From Oharaeibacter diazotrophicus (GTDB lineage: Bacteria; Pseudomonadota; Alphaproteobacteria; Rhizobiales; Pleomorphomonadaceae): a stretch of 64,000 nt of DNA. Positions 1-11,789 of the stretch are shown piece after piece. The stretch spans positions 496,001 to 560,000 of the forward strand of contig NZ_SNXY01000008.1 in assembly GCF_004362745.1 (NCBI RefSeq), in the 5' to 3' direction. Under the pieces are notes generated by a model. The model was not told the DNA's origin. It made no database searches and saw only the letters and a list, made by a program, of their open reading frames with translations. Positions within the stretch are counted from its first letter, which is position 1; each line of letters begins with the position of its first letter. The translations under genes and the position numbers were made by a program.

Positions 1-3111
<3,111 letters not shown>

Positions 3112-3168
3112 CGGGAACGGGCCGCCGGCAGGTCCCGACGGGCCTGCCGGCGGCGACGAATGCGACAG

Positions 3169-3198
3169 AGCCCGGCCGTGCGAACGGCCGGGCTTTTC
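3169..3198 (+). terminator. Rho-independent terminator of katG
   Basis: An 11-bp perfect stem (3169-3179 with 3184-3194), a GCGA loop and a short T run (3194-3197) lie 57 bases after the katG stop. Confidence 0.85.
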
Positions 3199-3252
3199 GT
3201 TCTGGTCGATCACGATGCCGTCCCGGACGATTCGTCCGGGCCCGCCCGCCGC

Positions 3253-3981
3253 TCAGCCCGGCGCGAAGGCGGCGAGCTGGCCGACGTAGGGCTTGGGGAT
3301 CGCGGGGGCGTAGGTGCCGCGCTTGGAGGTGCGGCGGCCGAGCCGGGCGAGGCCCTCGGCGACGGTGACGGCCGCGGAGACGCCGTCGATCACCGGCACG
3401 CCGAACGTCTCCTGAAGGCGGTCGGCGAGGTCGGCCATGCCGGCGCAGCCGAGGCAGATCGCCTCGGCGCCGCCGTCGAGCGCGCGGGTGATCTCGGCCT
3501 CGATCCGAGCGCGGGCGTCGGAGGCCGGGTCCTCGAGGGCGAGCACCGGGATGTCGGCGGCGTACACCTTCACGCGCTCGGCGAAGCCGTAGCGGTGCAC
3601 GAGTTCGGTCATCGGCACGATCGCCCGGCCGAGCGTCGTCACCACGGCGATGCGCTTGGCGAGCGGGGAGGCCGCGAGCAGCGCGGCTTCGCAGATGCCG
3701 ATCACCGGGATGGCGACGCGGCAGCGCGCCGCCTCGACCCCGGTGTCGTCGAAGCAGGCGACGATCAGGGCGGCGAAGCCCTGCGCCTCCGCCTCGACCG
3801 CGGCGGTGATCACGCCGGGCACGGCGAAGGCCTCGTCGTAGTAGCCCTCGATCGAGACCGGCCCCATCGACGAGGTGCGTGCGACCACGGTTGTACCGGG
3901 GCCGGCGGCGGCGCGGGCGGCGACGCCGATGGTCTCGGTCATCGACGCCGTGGTGTTGGGGTTGAGGACGAGGATCTTCAT
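3253..3981 (-). CDS. Asp/Glu/hydantoin racemase family protein
   Basis: This 242-residue protein begins MKILVLNPNTTASMTE, typical of the hydantoin racemase branch of the Asp/Glu racemase superfamily. The two catalytic cysteines expected for cofactor-independent racemases are visible: C76 in IVACFDDTG and C179 in CLGCAGMADL. Such enzymes interconvert D and L forms of 5-substituted hydantoins or acidic amino acids. Its ATG overlaps the TGA of the upstream permease (ATGA), so it is the last gene of the ABC importer operon. That suggests it processes the imported compound. The true substrate is unknown, and maleate isomerase-like chemistry is an alternative. Confidence 0.85.
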   Translation of the reverse strand: MKILVLNPNTTASMTETIGVAARAAAGPGTTVVARTSSMGPVSIEGYYDEAFAVPGVITAAVEAEAQGFAALIVACFDDTGVEAARCRVAIPVIGICEAALLAASPLAKRIAVVTTLGRAIVPMTELVHRYGFAERVKVYAADIPVLALEDPASDARARIEAEITRALDGGAEAICLGCAGMADLADRLQETFGVPVIDGVSAAVTVAEGLARLGRRTSKRGTYAPAIPKPYVGQLAAFAPG

Positions 3982-4802
3982 CTGGCGGCGCGGGCCCGGC
4001 GGCGGTTGACGAGGGCGATCGCGGCGAGCGCGCCGAGGATCACGGTGAAGGAGAAGGCGGTGGTCACGGTGCCGAGGGCGTAGAGCACCGGCGTCGTGAC
4101 GTTGGTGGTCATGCCGTAGATCTCGAGCGGCAGCGTGTTGAACGAGCCGGCGGTCATCAGCGTGCGCGCGAACTCGTCGTAGGACAGCGAGAAGCCGAAG
4201 AGGCCGACGCCGACCAGCGGCGGCGTGATCATCGGCAGCACCACGTGGACGAAGGTCTGCCAGGGCGAGGCGCCGAGGTCGCGGGCGGCCTCCTCGTAGG
4301 CGGGCGAGAAGCGGTTGAACACCGCGAACATGATCAGGAGGCCGAAGGGCAGCGTCCAGGTCAGGTGGGCGCCGAAGGCCGAGGAGTACCATTGCGGCCG
4401 GAGGCCCGTGACCTGGAACAACAGGCCGATGCCGAGCGAAACCAGGATCGAGGGCACCACGAGGCTGGCGATCGCGAGGTAGAACAGCGCCGCCGACCCG
4501 ACGAAGCGGCGGCGGAAGGCGAGGCCGCCGAGCAGCGACACCACCACCGTCGTCACCATCACCATCAGGCCGAGCACGAAGGAGCGGGTGAACGAGCCGC
4601 CGAAGTCGCCGACCGCCTGCTTTTCGAACAGGTTGCCGAACCAGTGCAGCGACGCCCCGTTCATCGGGAAGGTCAGGCCTCCGTCCGGGCCCTGGAAGGA
4701 CAGGATGACGATGGTCGACAGCGGCCCGTACAGGAACAGCACGAACAGGGCGAAGAAGGCCGCGAGGGCGTAGAAGCCGGGGCCGCGTTTCTCGGAGTTC
4801 AT
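3978..4802 (-). CDS. ABC transporter permease, PotC-like
   Basis: This 274-residue inner-membrane permease has about six hydrophobic segments. Its cytoplasmic EAA loop, EEAARDLGASPWQTF, docks on the ATPase. It resembles the PotC/PotI subunit of spermidine/putrescine-type importers. The ATG at 4802 lies 4 bases after the stop of the PotB-like gene, and its stop overlaps the racemase start. Together with the neighbours it forms a complete importer: one ATPase, one binding protein and two permeases. The polyamine label comes from family naming; the ligand is not proven. Confidence 0.9.
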   Translation of the reverse strand: MNSEKRGPGFYALAAFFALFVLFLYGPLSTIVILSFQGPDGGLTFPMNGASLHWFGNLFEKQAVGDFGGSFTRSFVLGLMVMVTTVVVSLLGGLAFRRRFVGSAALFYLAIASLVVPSILVSLGIGLLFQVTGLRPQWYSSAFGAHLTWTLPFGLLIMFAVFNRFSPAYEEAARDLGASPWQTFVHVVLPMITPPLVGVGLFGFSLSYDEFARTLMTAGSFNTLPLEIYGMTTNVTTPVLYALGTVTTAFSFTVILGALAAIALVNRRRARAAR

Positions 4803-4806
4803 GGCC

Positions 4807-5661
4807 TCAGAGCTCCTTGCGGATGTCGACGATCCGGAGGATGCCGGCGACGATGATCAGGACCACGGCGAGCAGCACCACCGCGTTGGCCGCCGCGGCC
4901 GGGTACTGCAGCAGGCTCATCTGGTTGGCCATCATCAGGCCGACCGAGGCCGACTGTCCGCCGGACATGAAGCGGACGGTGACGAAGTCGCCCATCACCA
5001 GGGTGACGACGAAGATCGAGCCGATGGCGATGCCGGGCTTGGCGAGCGGCAGGATCACGTTCCAGAGGATCTGGGCGCCGGAGGCGCCGGCGTCGCGGGC
5101 GGCCTCGATCAGCGCGCGGTCGACGCGCATCAGGGTGTTGAAGATCGGCGTCACCATGAAGAGCGTGTAGAGGTGCACCATGGCGAGCACGACCGCGAAT
5201 TCCGAGAACAGCAGGAACTCGAGCGGCTGCGAGACGACGCCGAGATGCATCAGCATCTGGTTCAGGAGCCCGTTGCGGCCGAGGAACGGGATCCACGAGA
5301 TCATGCGGATGATGTTCGAGGTCAGGAAGGGCACGGTGCAGATCAGGAACAGCACCAGCTGCATGCCGACCGAACGGACGTGGAAGGCGAGGAAATAGGC
5401 CACCCAGAATCCGATCGCCAGCGTCAGCACCCAGACGATCACGGCGAACTTGATGGTGTTGAGATAGATCTTCCAGGTCACCCAGGAGAACAGCGTCTCC
5501 TCGTAGTTGAAGGTGACGAAATCCGGGTAGATGCGGATCGAATCGTAGTCCCAGAAGCTCACCATCACGATGGTGAGCAGCGGCACGAGCAGGAACACCC
5601 CGAGGATCGCCGCCAGCGGCGTCGCCTGGAGATAGGGCGCGATGCGGGAGGCGAGGGTCAT
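4807..5661 (-). CDS. ABC transporter permease, PotB-like
   Basis: This 284-residue permease begins MTLASRIAPYLQATPL. It has six predicted membrane segments and the EAA motif IEAARDAGASGAQILW. It is the second membrane subunit of the PotABCD-like importer and resembles PotB/PotH. It follows the binding-protein gene after a 65-base gap that holds a strong stem-loop, so lower expression than the binding protein is likely. The start is the first ATG before the first hydrophobic segment. Confidence 0.9.
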   Translation of the reverse strand: MTLASRIAPYLQATPLAAILGVFLLVPLLTIVMVSFWDYDSIRIYPDFVTFNYEETLFSWVTWKIYLNTIKFAVIVWVLTLAIGFWVAYFLAFHVRSVGMQLVLFLICTVPFLTSNIIRMISWIPFLGRNGLLNQMLMHLGVVSQPLEFLLFSEFAVVLAMVHLYTLFMVTPIFNTLMRVDRALIEAARDAGASGAQILWNVILPLAKPGIAIGSIFVVTLVMGDFVTVRFMSGGQSASVGLMMANQMSLLQYPAAAANAVVLLAVVLIIVAGILRIVDIRKEL

Positions 5662-5690
5662 GGGCGCCTGCGGGTCCGTGGAGGGAGGGG

Positions 5691-5717
5691 CCCGGGGCGG
5701 CCGGCGGCCGCCCCGGG
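5691..5717 (-). repeat. Intercistronic GC stem-loop between binding-protein and permease genes
   Basis: Thirteen bases (5691-5703) are perfectly complementary to 5705-5717, giving a very stable hairpin in the mRNA. No T run follows in the direction of transcription, so it looks less like a terminator than like a 3' stabiliser of the binding-protein message, as is known for several ABC operons. The role is inferred. Confidence 0.6.
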
Positions 5718-5726
5718 AAAGCGGCG

Positions 5727-7028
5727 TCAGGCCGCGATGAACTCGTTCCAGCGGCGGACCATGTAGCGGTCCTCGTCCATCACCGAGTTCCAGCAGGCGA
5801 CCTTGCCCATGCGGTCGTAGAAGGAGCCGCCGTCGCGCACCGCACCGGCCTTCTCCATGACCTTGCCCTCGGGCGAGAGGATGTCCTTCTCGGCCGGCTT
5901 GCCTTCCATCCAGAAGGCCCACTCGTAGGGCTCCATGAACTGCTTGGCGGTGTCGAGACAGGCCGAGTAGTAGCCCTGGCGGTTGAGGTAGGCGCCGACC
6001 CAGCCCGACATGTACCAGTTGATGTACTCGTAGGCGGCTTCGAGCTCGAGGCCGGAGAGGTGCTTGGCGATGCCGATGCCGCCGCCCCAGGCGCGGTAGC
6101 CCTCTTCGAGCGGCTGGTAGACGCAGGGGATGCCCTTGGAGCGGACGGCGGCGACGGCCGGCGACCACATCGACTGGATCACCACCTCGCCCGAGGCCAT
6201 CAGGTTGACCGACTCGTCGAAGGTCTTCCAGAAGGCGCGGAACTGGCCGCCCTTCTTCATTTCGATCAGGAAGTCGATCGTCTTGTCGATCTCTTCCTTG
6301 GTCATGTTGCCCTTGTCGGCGTACTTGATCTGGCCGGCGGACTCCATGATCATCGCCGCGTCCATGATGCCGATGGACGGGATGTTCAGGATCGAGGTCT
6401 TGCCCTTGAAGGCGGGATCGAGGATGTCCTTCCAGTTCTTGATCGGACGACCGACGAGATCCGGACGGATGCCGAGGGTGTCGGCGTTGTAGATCGTCGG
6501 GATCATGGTGAGCCAGTTGGTCGGCTCCTTGGCGAACTCGACCGAATCCGCGCCGGTGACGAAGCCGACGGTGTGCGGCGCCGTGCCCTGGGCGATGGTG
6601 CTCTCCGGCGTCAGCTTGCCGTTGATGAACAGCGGCACGAGCTTGTCGTAGTACTTCATCTTCGACACGTCGAGCGGTTGCATGACGCCGGCCGGGAAGA
6701 CCTTCTTGCAGATCCAGTATTCGATGTCGGCGATGTCGTAGCTGTCCGGCTGGGTGACGGCGCGCTGCGAGACGGCGTCGGAGTCGAGCGCGGTCATCTG
6801 GAGCGTGAAGCCGAGGTCTTCCTTGCACTTCTCGGCGATGGCGTTGATGTTCGACACGCCGGTGCCGAACTGGCGCAGCGTGACGTCCTTGATGTTCTGC
6901 GCCCAGATCGTCGGGAAGCCGGTGATGGCGCCCGAACCGGCGGCGACGCCGACGGCGGCGGCACCGGTCTTGAGCAGCGCGCGGCGCGAAAGGCCCTTGG
7001 TCTCGGGCGTCCTGGTGGTGTCGGTCAT
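5727..7028 (-). CDS. ABC transporter substrate-binding protein, PotD-like, Tat-exported
   Basis: This 433-residue periplasmic binding protein (SBP_bac family) has a twin-arginine signal, SRRALLKTGAAAVGVAAG, followed by an Ala-rich stretch and a likely cleavage after IWAQ. The Tat signal means it is probably folded before export. Its body resembles polyamine-type PotD/PotF proteins but is longer than the usual 350 residues, so its ligand may differ. It is the second gene of the operon: ATPase, binding protein, two permeases, racemase. Confidence 0.9.
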   Translation of the reverse strand: MTDTTRTPETKGLSRRALLKTGAAAVGVAAGSGAITGFPTIWAQNIKDVTLRQFGTGVSNINAIAEKCKEDLGFTLQMTALDSDAVSQRAVTQPDSYDIADIEYWICKKVFPAGVMQPLDVSKMKYYDKLVPLFINGKLTPESTIAQGTAPHTVGFVTGADSVEFAKEPTNWLTMIPTIYNADTLGIRPDLVGRPIKNWKDILDPAFKGKTSILNIPSIGIMDAAMIMESAGQIKYADKGNMTKEEIDKTIDFLIEMKKGGQFRAFWKTFDESVNLMASGEVVIQSMWSPAVAAVRSKGIPCVYQPLEEGYRAWGGGIGIAKHLSGLELEAAYEYINWYMSGWVGAYLNRQGYYSACLDTAKQFMEPYEWAFWMEGKPAEKDILSPEGKVMEKAGAVRDGGSFYDRMGKVACWNSVMDEDRYMVRRWNEFIAA

Positions 7029-7092
7029 CGATTGATCCCCTGCTCTCGTCTCGACGGGGCGCGTTCCGCCCCTCCCCTCTCGACCTTCCCGG

Positions 7093-8163
7093 TCAGGCCA
7101 GCACGTGGACGTGCTCGCGCGACCACGACAACGGCACCGCGTCGCCGACGGCGAGCGGGGTGCGGAAGAAGTCCGCCTCGTCGAGCGAGACGGAGAAGTC
7201 CTCGAGCCCCGGCGCGGAGACCGAGACCTGGACGGTGGCGCCGCGGTACTCGACCGCCGAGACGAGGCCGGTGAAGCCGTAGCCGGCCTCCCCTTCCGCG
7301 AGGCGGATCTTGTCGGCGCGGATGGCGATCGCGACCGGGGCGCCGTTGTCGGCGGCGGTCGGGGCGGCGAAGACGGCGCCGCCCGGCACCTCGAAGCGGG
7401 TGTCGTCGCCGGCGCGGCCGGTGGCGCGGCCCTCGATCACGTCGTGCTCGCCCATGAAGCGGGCGACGAAGGCGGTGGCGGGCCGGTTGAAGACCTCGCG
7501 CGGATGGGCGGCCTGCTCGATCCGGCCGCCGTTCATCACCACCACGAGGTCGGCGAGCGCCATCGCCTCCTCCTGGCTGTGGGTGACGTGGATGAAGCTG
7601 ATGCCGAGACCGGCCTGGAGCTTCTTCAGCTCGGCGCGCATGCGCACCTTGAGGAAGGGATCGAGCGCCGACAGCGGCTCGTCGAGCAGCAGCGCCTGGG
7701 GGTCGGTGATCAGGGCGCGGGCGAGCGCGACGCGTTGCTGCTGACCACCGGAGAGCTGGGCCGGCCGGCGCGCGGCGTAGACGTCCATCTCCATCAGCTT
7801 CAGCATGGCGAGCGCCTTTTCGCGGCGCTCGGCCTTGTCGACGCCCTTCATCTTCAGGGAGAAGGCGACGTTGTCGACGAGATCGAGATGGGGGAACAGG
7901 GCGTAGCTCTGGAACATCATCGCGGTGCCGCGGCGGGCGGGCGGCAGGTCGTTGACGACGGTGTTGCCGAGCAGGATGTCGCCGTCCGAGACGGTCTCGT
8001 GGCCGGCGATCATCCTGAGCGTCGAGGTCTTGCCGCAGCCGGACGGGCCGAGCAGGCAGCAGTAGGTGCCGGCCTTGATCTTCAGGCTGACCCCGTCGAC
8101 GGCGGTGGTGGTGCCGTAGCGCTTGGTCACCAGGGCGAGTTCGATGTCGGCGGCCTTGGACAT
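7093..8163 (-). CDS. ABC transporter ATPase, PotA-like
   Basis: This 356-residue nucleotide-binding subunit has Walker A GPSGCGKT (39-46), signature LSGGQQQR (137-144), Walker B LLLDEP (158-163) and an H-loop in FIHVTHSQEE. A C-terminal TOBE-like region is typical of PotA/MalK-type ATPases. The ATG at 8163 is chosen because GAGGGG lies 7 bases upstream; an in-frame ATG at 8193 has no ribosome-binding site. It is the first gene of the importer operon, transcribed from the region shared with the divergent GntR gene. Confidence 0.92.
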   Translation of the reverse strand: MSKAADIELALVTKRYGTTTAVDGVSLKIKAGTYCCLLGPSGCGKTSTLRMIAGHETVSDGDILLGNTVVNDLPPARRGTAMMFQSYALFPHLDLVDNVAFSLKMKGVDKAERREKALAMLKLMEMDVYAARRPAQLSGGQQQRVALARALITDPQALLLDEPLSALDPFLKVRMRAELKKLQAGLGISFIHVTHSQEEAMALADLVVVMNGGRIEQAAHPREVFNRPATAFVARFMGEHDVIEGRATGRAGDDTRFEVPGGAVFAAPTAADNGAPVAIAIRADKIRLAEGEAGYGFTGLVSAVEYRGATVQVSVSAPGLEDFSVSLDEADFFRTPLAVGDAVPLSWSREHVHVLA

Positions 8164-8336
8164 GCGGTACCCCTCGAGGAACGGGGTCTCCATCAGCAAC
8201 CGATGTGCCAAGCGTGTTTCGGCCGCGGGAAGGCGCGCAAACGCGGCGTTCTCGGGCGGGCCGGAGCGGGAGAACGAATTTGCACGGGAAACGGGCCGCC
8301 CAAAATAGAGGCGACTGCCCCGGCACGACCCCGAGA

Positions 8337-8346
8337 TCGTATACAA
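8337..8346. promoter_or_regulatory. Putative GntR (FCD-type) operator
   Basis: TCGTATACAA matches the TNGTNTACNA consensus of FadR/FCD-type GntR regulators, and the wider 12 bases (8336-8347) are symmetric at 10 positions. It lies between the divergent importer operon and the GntR gene, where one site could control both. Assignment to this regulator is inferred. Confidence 0.6.
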
Positions 8347-8429
8347 TTTGAGCGGCGATCGTGTGCGATCCCGCTTGCGGCGGTCGGGCCCGGCGGGGAT
8401 GCTCGGCCGACGAGCGAAGATCCCACCCG

Positions 8430-9122
8430 ATGACGGCGCCGAGCGACACCCCCTCCTCCCGCAGCGACGCGATCCGCGACGCCCTCTACGACGCCATCGT
8501 CGACCGGCGGCTGGCGCCGGGCACGCGATTGGTCGAGGACGAAGTCGGCGCCACCTTCGGTGCGAGCCGGACGGTGGTGCGGGCGGCGCTGCAGGCGCTC
8601 GCGGTCGGCGGGGTGGTGACGCTCGAGCGCAACCGCGGCGCCTTCGTCGCCCGGCCGACGCCGGAGGAGGCGCGCCAGGTCTTCGCGGCGCGGCGGATGA
8701 TCGAGCCGGGCCTCGCGATCGCCGCCGCCGAGCGGATCGGTCCCGCCGACGTCGAGGCGCTCGAGGCCCATCTCGCCCGCGAGGCGGCGGCGATCGCCGA
8801 GCGCGGTCCGACGGCGCGGCGCGCCGAGATCCGCGCCTCCGGCGACCTCCACCTGATGATCGCGGCGATCGCCGGCAACGACCTCGTCACGCGTTTCCTG
8901 CGCGACCTGGTGGCGCGATCCTCGCTGGTGATCGCCCTCTACGGCCGCTCCGGCGCGTCGAGCTGCGCCCGCGACGAGCACGGCGGCATCGTCGAGGCGC
9001 TCGGCCGACGCGACGGGGCGCTCGCCGGCGCGCTGATGCGCGAGCACATCGACCACATCGAGGCCGACCTCGACTATTCCGCTGCCGGCGCGGCCGACAT
9101 CCAGGCGCTGCTGGCGCGCTGA
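8430..9122 (+). CDS. GntR-family transcriptional regulator with FCD domain
   Basis: This 230-residue regulator has an N-terminal winged HTH (about residues 10-75, including LVEDEVGATFGASRTVVRAAL and the wing RGAFVARP). The all-helical FCD ligand domain follows, with metal-ligand-like histidines in DLHLMIAAIAGND and REHIDHIEADL. FCD regulators usually sense small carboxylates or amino-acid derivatives and repress neighbouring catabolic and transport genes. Its position suggests it controls the PotABCD-like/racemase operon and itself. The ATG at 8430 precedes the HTH by about 12 residues; a GTG at 8361 in frame is less likely. Confidence 0.88.
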   Translation: MTAPSDTPSSRSDAIRDALYDAIVDRRLAPGTRLVEDEVGATFGASRTVVRAALQALAVGGVVTLERNRGAFVARPTPEEARQVFAARRMIEPGLAIAAAERIGPADVEALEAHLAREAAAIAERGPTARRAEIRASGDLHLMIAAIAGNDLVTRFLRDLVARSSLVIALYGRSGASSCARDEHGGIVEALGRRDGALAGALMREHIDHIEADLDYSAAGAADIQALLAR

Positions 9123-9158
9123 GGGGTCCCTCCGGCCCGGCAGATGTCGGCCTTTGCG

Positions 9159-10436
9159 TCAGACCTCCGCACGCACCCTGACGAGACGGGCCCGGCCGGC
9201 GCCCCAGCCGGCGGCCGCGGCGACCGCGCCGATGCCGAGATAGATCCAGACCGTCGCTGCGAAGCCGCCGGTGCGGCCGTGCACCAGACCGACCAGCAGC
9301 GGACCGCCGGAGGCGAGCACGTAGCCGACGGTCTGCGCCATCGACGACAGCTGGGCGGCGACGTGCGGATCGGGCGAGCGCAGCACGATCAGCGTCATGG
9401 CGACGGCGATCAGCCCGCCCTGACCGATGCCCTGCACCGCGGCGAACACCCACATCGCCGGCAGCGGCGCGAACAGGCAGCCGACGAGGCCCGCGACGGC
9501 GAAGGCCACCAGCACGACGTCGATCACGCGCTGGTCGCGGCCGCGGACGGCGATCGCCGGGGCGACGAGGCAGGACGCGGTCTGGAACGCCACCGACACC
9601 GAAACGACGACGCCGGCGGTGAGCGGATCGACGCCGCGGTCGCGCAGGATCGGGGCGAGCCAGCCGAACACCGAATAGGCGAGCGCCGATTGCAGGCCCA
9701 TGAAGAGCGTGACCTGCCACGCCAGCGGATCGGCGAGCAGGCCGCGTACGGCCGGACGGGCGTGGCGCCCGGCGGCGCCGGCGGGCGGGCGCAGCGGCAG
9801 CCACAGCGGCAGAACGGCCGCCGCCGGCAGCGCCCAGGCGGCGAGCGCCAGCGACCACGATCCCGTGGCGCGCTCGATCGGCACGGTCAGGCCCGCGGCG
9901 GCGGCGGCGCCGCCGCAGAGCGCCATGGTGTAGAGCCCGGTCATCAGGGCGGCGCGGTCGGGGAAGTCGCGCTTGACGAGGCCGGGCAGCAGGACGTTGC
10001 CGCAGGCGATCGCGGCGCCGGCCAGCATCGAGCCGCCGAGCAGCGCAGCCGGCAGCGGCAGGGCGCGCAGCGCCGCGCCGGCGGCGATCAGGAACAGTAC
10101 CACGAGGACCACGCGCTCGGCGCCGAAGCGCATGGCGAGCCGGGGCGCGAAGGGCGCGAACAGGCCGAGACAGAGCACCGGCAGCGTGGTGGCGAGGCCC
10201 ACGAACAGGCCGTCGAGGCCGAGGTCGCGGGCGATGTCGGGGAGCACCGAGGACAGCGAGGAGAACACGGTCCGGAGGTTGAAGGCGACCAGCACCAGCG
10301 CGGCGCCGACGAGCAGACGGCCGCCCGGAACCGGCACGGGCGTCGGCGGCGGTGGCGGATCGGTCTCGAGCTCGGCGTCGACCAGCGGTTCGCCGAGCGG
10401 CGGCGCATCGTCGTCGAGGGGCGGAGGCGGTGTCAT
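9159..10436 (-). CDS. MFS transporter, CynX/NimT-like
   Basis: This 425-residue major facilitator protein has about 12 hydrophobic segments. Its first 38 residues are cytoplasmic, acidic and very proline-rich, with runs of 4-5 prolines. Segments such as NLRTVFSSLSSVLPDIARDL resemble the cyanate/nitroimidazole transporter group (CynX/YeaN). Substrate unknown. It converges with the GntR gene (36 bases between stops) and reads in the same direction as the LacI gene upstream, after a 231-base gap. Confidence 0.85.
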   Translation of the reverse strand: MTPPPPLDDDAPPLGEPLVDAELETDPPPPPTPVPVPGGRLLVGAALVLVAFNLRTVFSSLSSVLPDIARDLGLDGLFVGLATTLPVLCLGLFAPFAPRLAMRFGAERVVLVVLFLIAAGAALRALPLPAALLGGSMLAGAAIACGNVLLPGLVKRDFPDRAALMTGLYTMALCGGAAAAAGLTVPIERATGSWSLALAAWALPAAAVLPLWLPLRPPAGAAGRHARPAVRGLLADPLAWQVTLFMGLQSALAYSVFGWLAPILRDRGVDPLTAGVVVSVSVAFQTASCLVAPAIAVRGRDQRVIDVVLVAFAVAGLVGCLFAPLPAMWVFAAVQGIGQGGLIAVAMTLIVLRSPDPHVAAQLSSMAQTVGYVLASGGPLLVGLVHGRTGGFAATVWIYLGIGAVAAAAGWGAGRARLVRVRAEV

Positions 10437-10667
10437 CGGCGGCTCGCGTCGCTCGAGGGGAGATCGGCCGCGACACCCCGGCGGCCCGGCCGCGGGAGGA
10501 ACGTCGCGGCGACGGTACGGATCCCGCACCGCCGACCGGGGGCGTTCCTGATAGCCGCTCGCCGCCGTCCGACAAAGCGAAACCGATACCGCGCCGCGGG
10601 AGGAACCGGACCTTGCCCGCACGAGTCCGGACTCGTCGGCAGCTCGTACGGGATTGCGAGCCCCGGT

Positions 10668-11678
10668 TCAGCCCGCGACCGGCGGCGGCGCGGTCGATTC
10701 GCGTTCGGCGAGGTCGCAGCCGAACAGGAGCGGCTGGCCGGGCGGGGGCAGCGGGCGGGTGCCGAGGATCATCTCGACGGCGGCGCCGGCGAGGCGGGCG
10801 ACCGGCTGGACCACGGTGGTCAGGCGCGGGTTGACGAGGTCGGACAGCGGCACGCCGTCGAAGCCGACCACCGAGAGGTCGCGCGGGACGGCGAGGCCGA
10901 GGTCGGCGGCGGCGCGCAGCGCGCCGATCGCCTGCTGGTCGGAACCGGCGAAGATCGCGGTCGGCCGTTCGGCGGCCGGGCGGTCGAGCAGATAGGCGGC
11001 GGCACGGCGGCCGCCGGAATAGTCGAACGGGCCGTAGACGACGAGGCCCTCGGCCTCGGGGCCGGCCGGCATCCGCGGCGCCATCACGTCGAGATAGCCC
11101 TCGAGGCGCTCGCGGGCGGGCCCGGCGCCGGCGGGGCCGGCGATGCAGCCGATGCGGCGGTGGCCGAGGCCGATCAGGTGCTCGACGGCCGTGCGGGCGC
11201 CGCCGCGATGGTCGGCGGAGACGCCGGGAAAGCCCGGCAGCATGCGGTCGACCAGGACGAGGCGGACGCCCTTCGGCGGGTCGATCCGGTGCGCGCCGTC
11301 GCTCGGGACCAGTACGATGCCGTCGACCTTGCGGCCGGCGAGGGTACGCAGGTGGTCGGCCTCGGCGTCCGGGTCCTCCAGCGAGGAGACGAACAGCACG
11401 TCGTGGCCGGCGGTGCGGGCGGCGCGCTCGGCGCTCTGCAGGATCTCGGCGAAGAAGGGGTTGGCGAGGTCGGGCACCACGACGCCGACGGTGCGGCTGG
11501 TGCGCCGGCGCATGCTCTGGGCGAAGGTGTCGGGGCGGTAGTCGAGTTCGGCGACGATCGCCTTCACCGCCGCCCGGACCTCGGGCGTCACGGAGGGATG
11601 GTCGTTGATGACGCGCGACACCGTTCCGACCGAGACGCCCGCGCGCGCGGCGACGTCCCTGATCCCGACCCTGGCCAT
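10668..11678 (-). CDS. LacI-family transcriptional regulator
   Basis: This 336-residue repressor begins with a classic HTH (IRDVAARAGVSVGTVSRVIN, residues 5-24) and a hinge with RPDTFAQSMRRR. A periplasmic-binding-like effector domain follows (VGVVVPDLANPFFAEIL onward). It is on the same strand as, and 111 bases downstream of, the glutamine-synthetase-like gene, so it may regulate that pair or the downstream MFS gene. LacI proteins mostly respond to sugars, but the neighbourhood shows no sugar enzymes, so the effector is open. Confidence 0.9.
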   Translation of the reverse strand: MARVGIRDVAARAGVSVGTVSRVINDHPSVTPEVRAAVKAIVAELDYRPDTFAQSMRRRTSRTVGVVVPDLANPFFAEILQSAERAARTAGHDVLFVSSLEDPDAEADHLRTLAGRKVDGIVLVPSDGAHRIDPPKGVRLVLVDRMLPGFPGVSADHRGGARTAVEHLIGLGHRRIGCIAGPAGAGPARERLEGYLDVMAPRMPAGPEAEGLVVYGPFDYSGGRRAAAYLLDRPAAERPTAIFAGSDQQAIGALRAAADLGLAVPRDLSVVGFDGVPLSDLVNPRLTTVVQPVARLAGAAVEMILGTRPLPPPGQPLLFGCDLAERESTAPPPVAG

Positions 11679-11789
11679 GAAGGCTCGAACCCGCTCCCGC
11701 CCCGCGGCCGTGCGCCCCCTGCCGCGCCCGGCCGCCTCCGTCCCTGGATAAGGGCGGCGGCCGATGCGATCAAGACCGCGGGACCCAAG

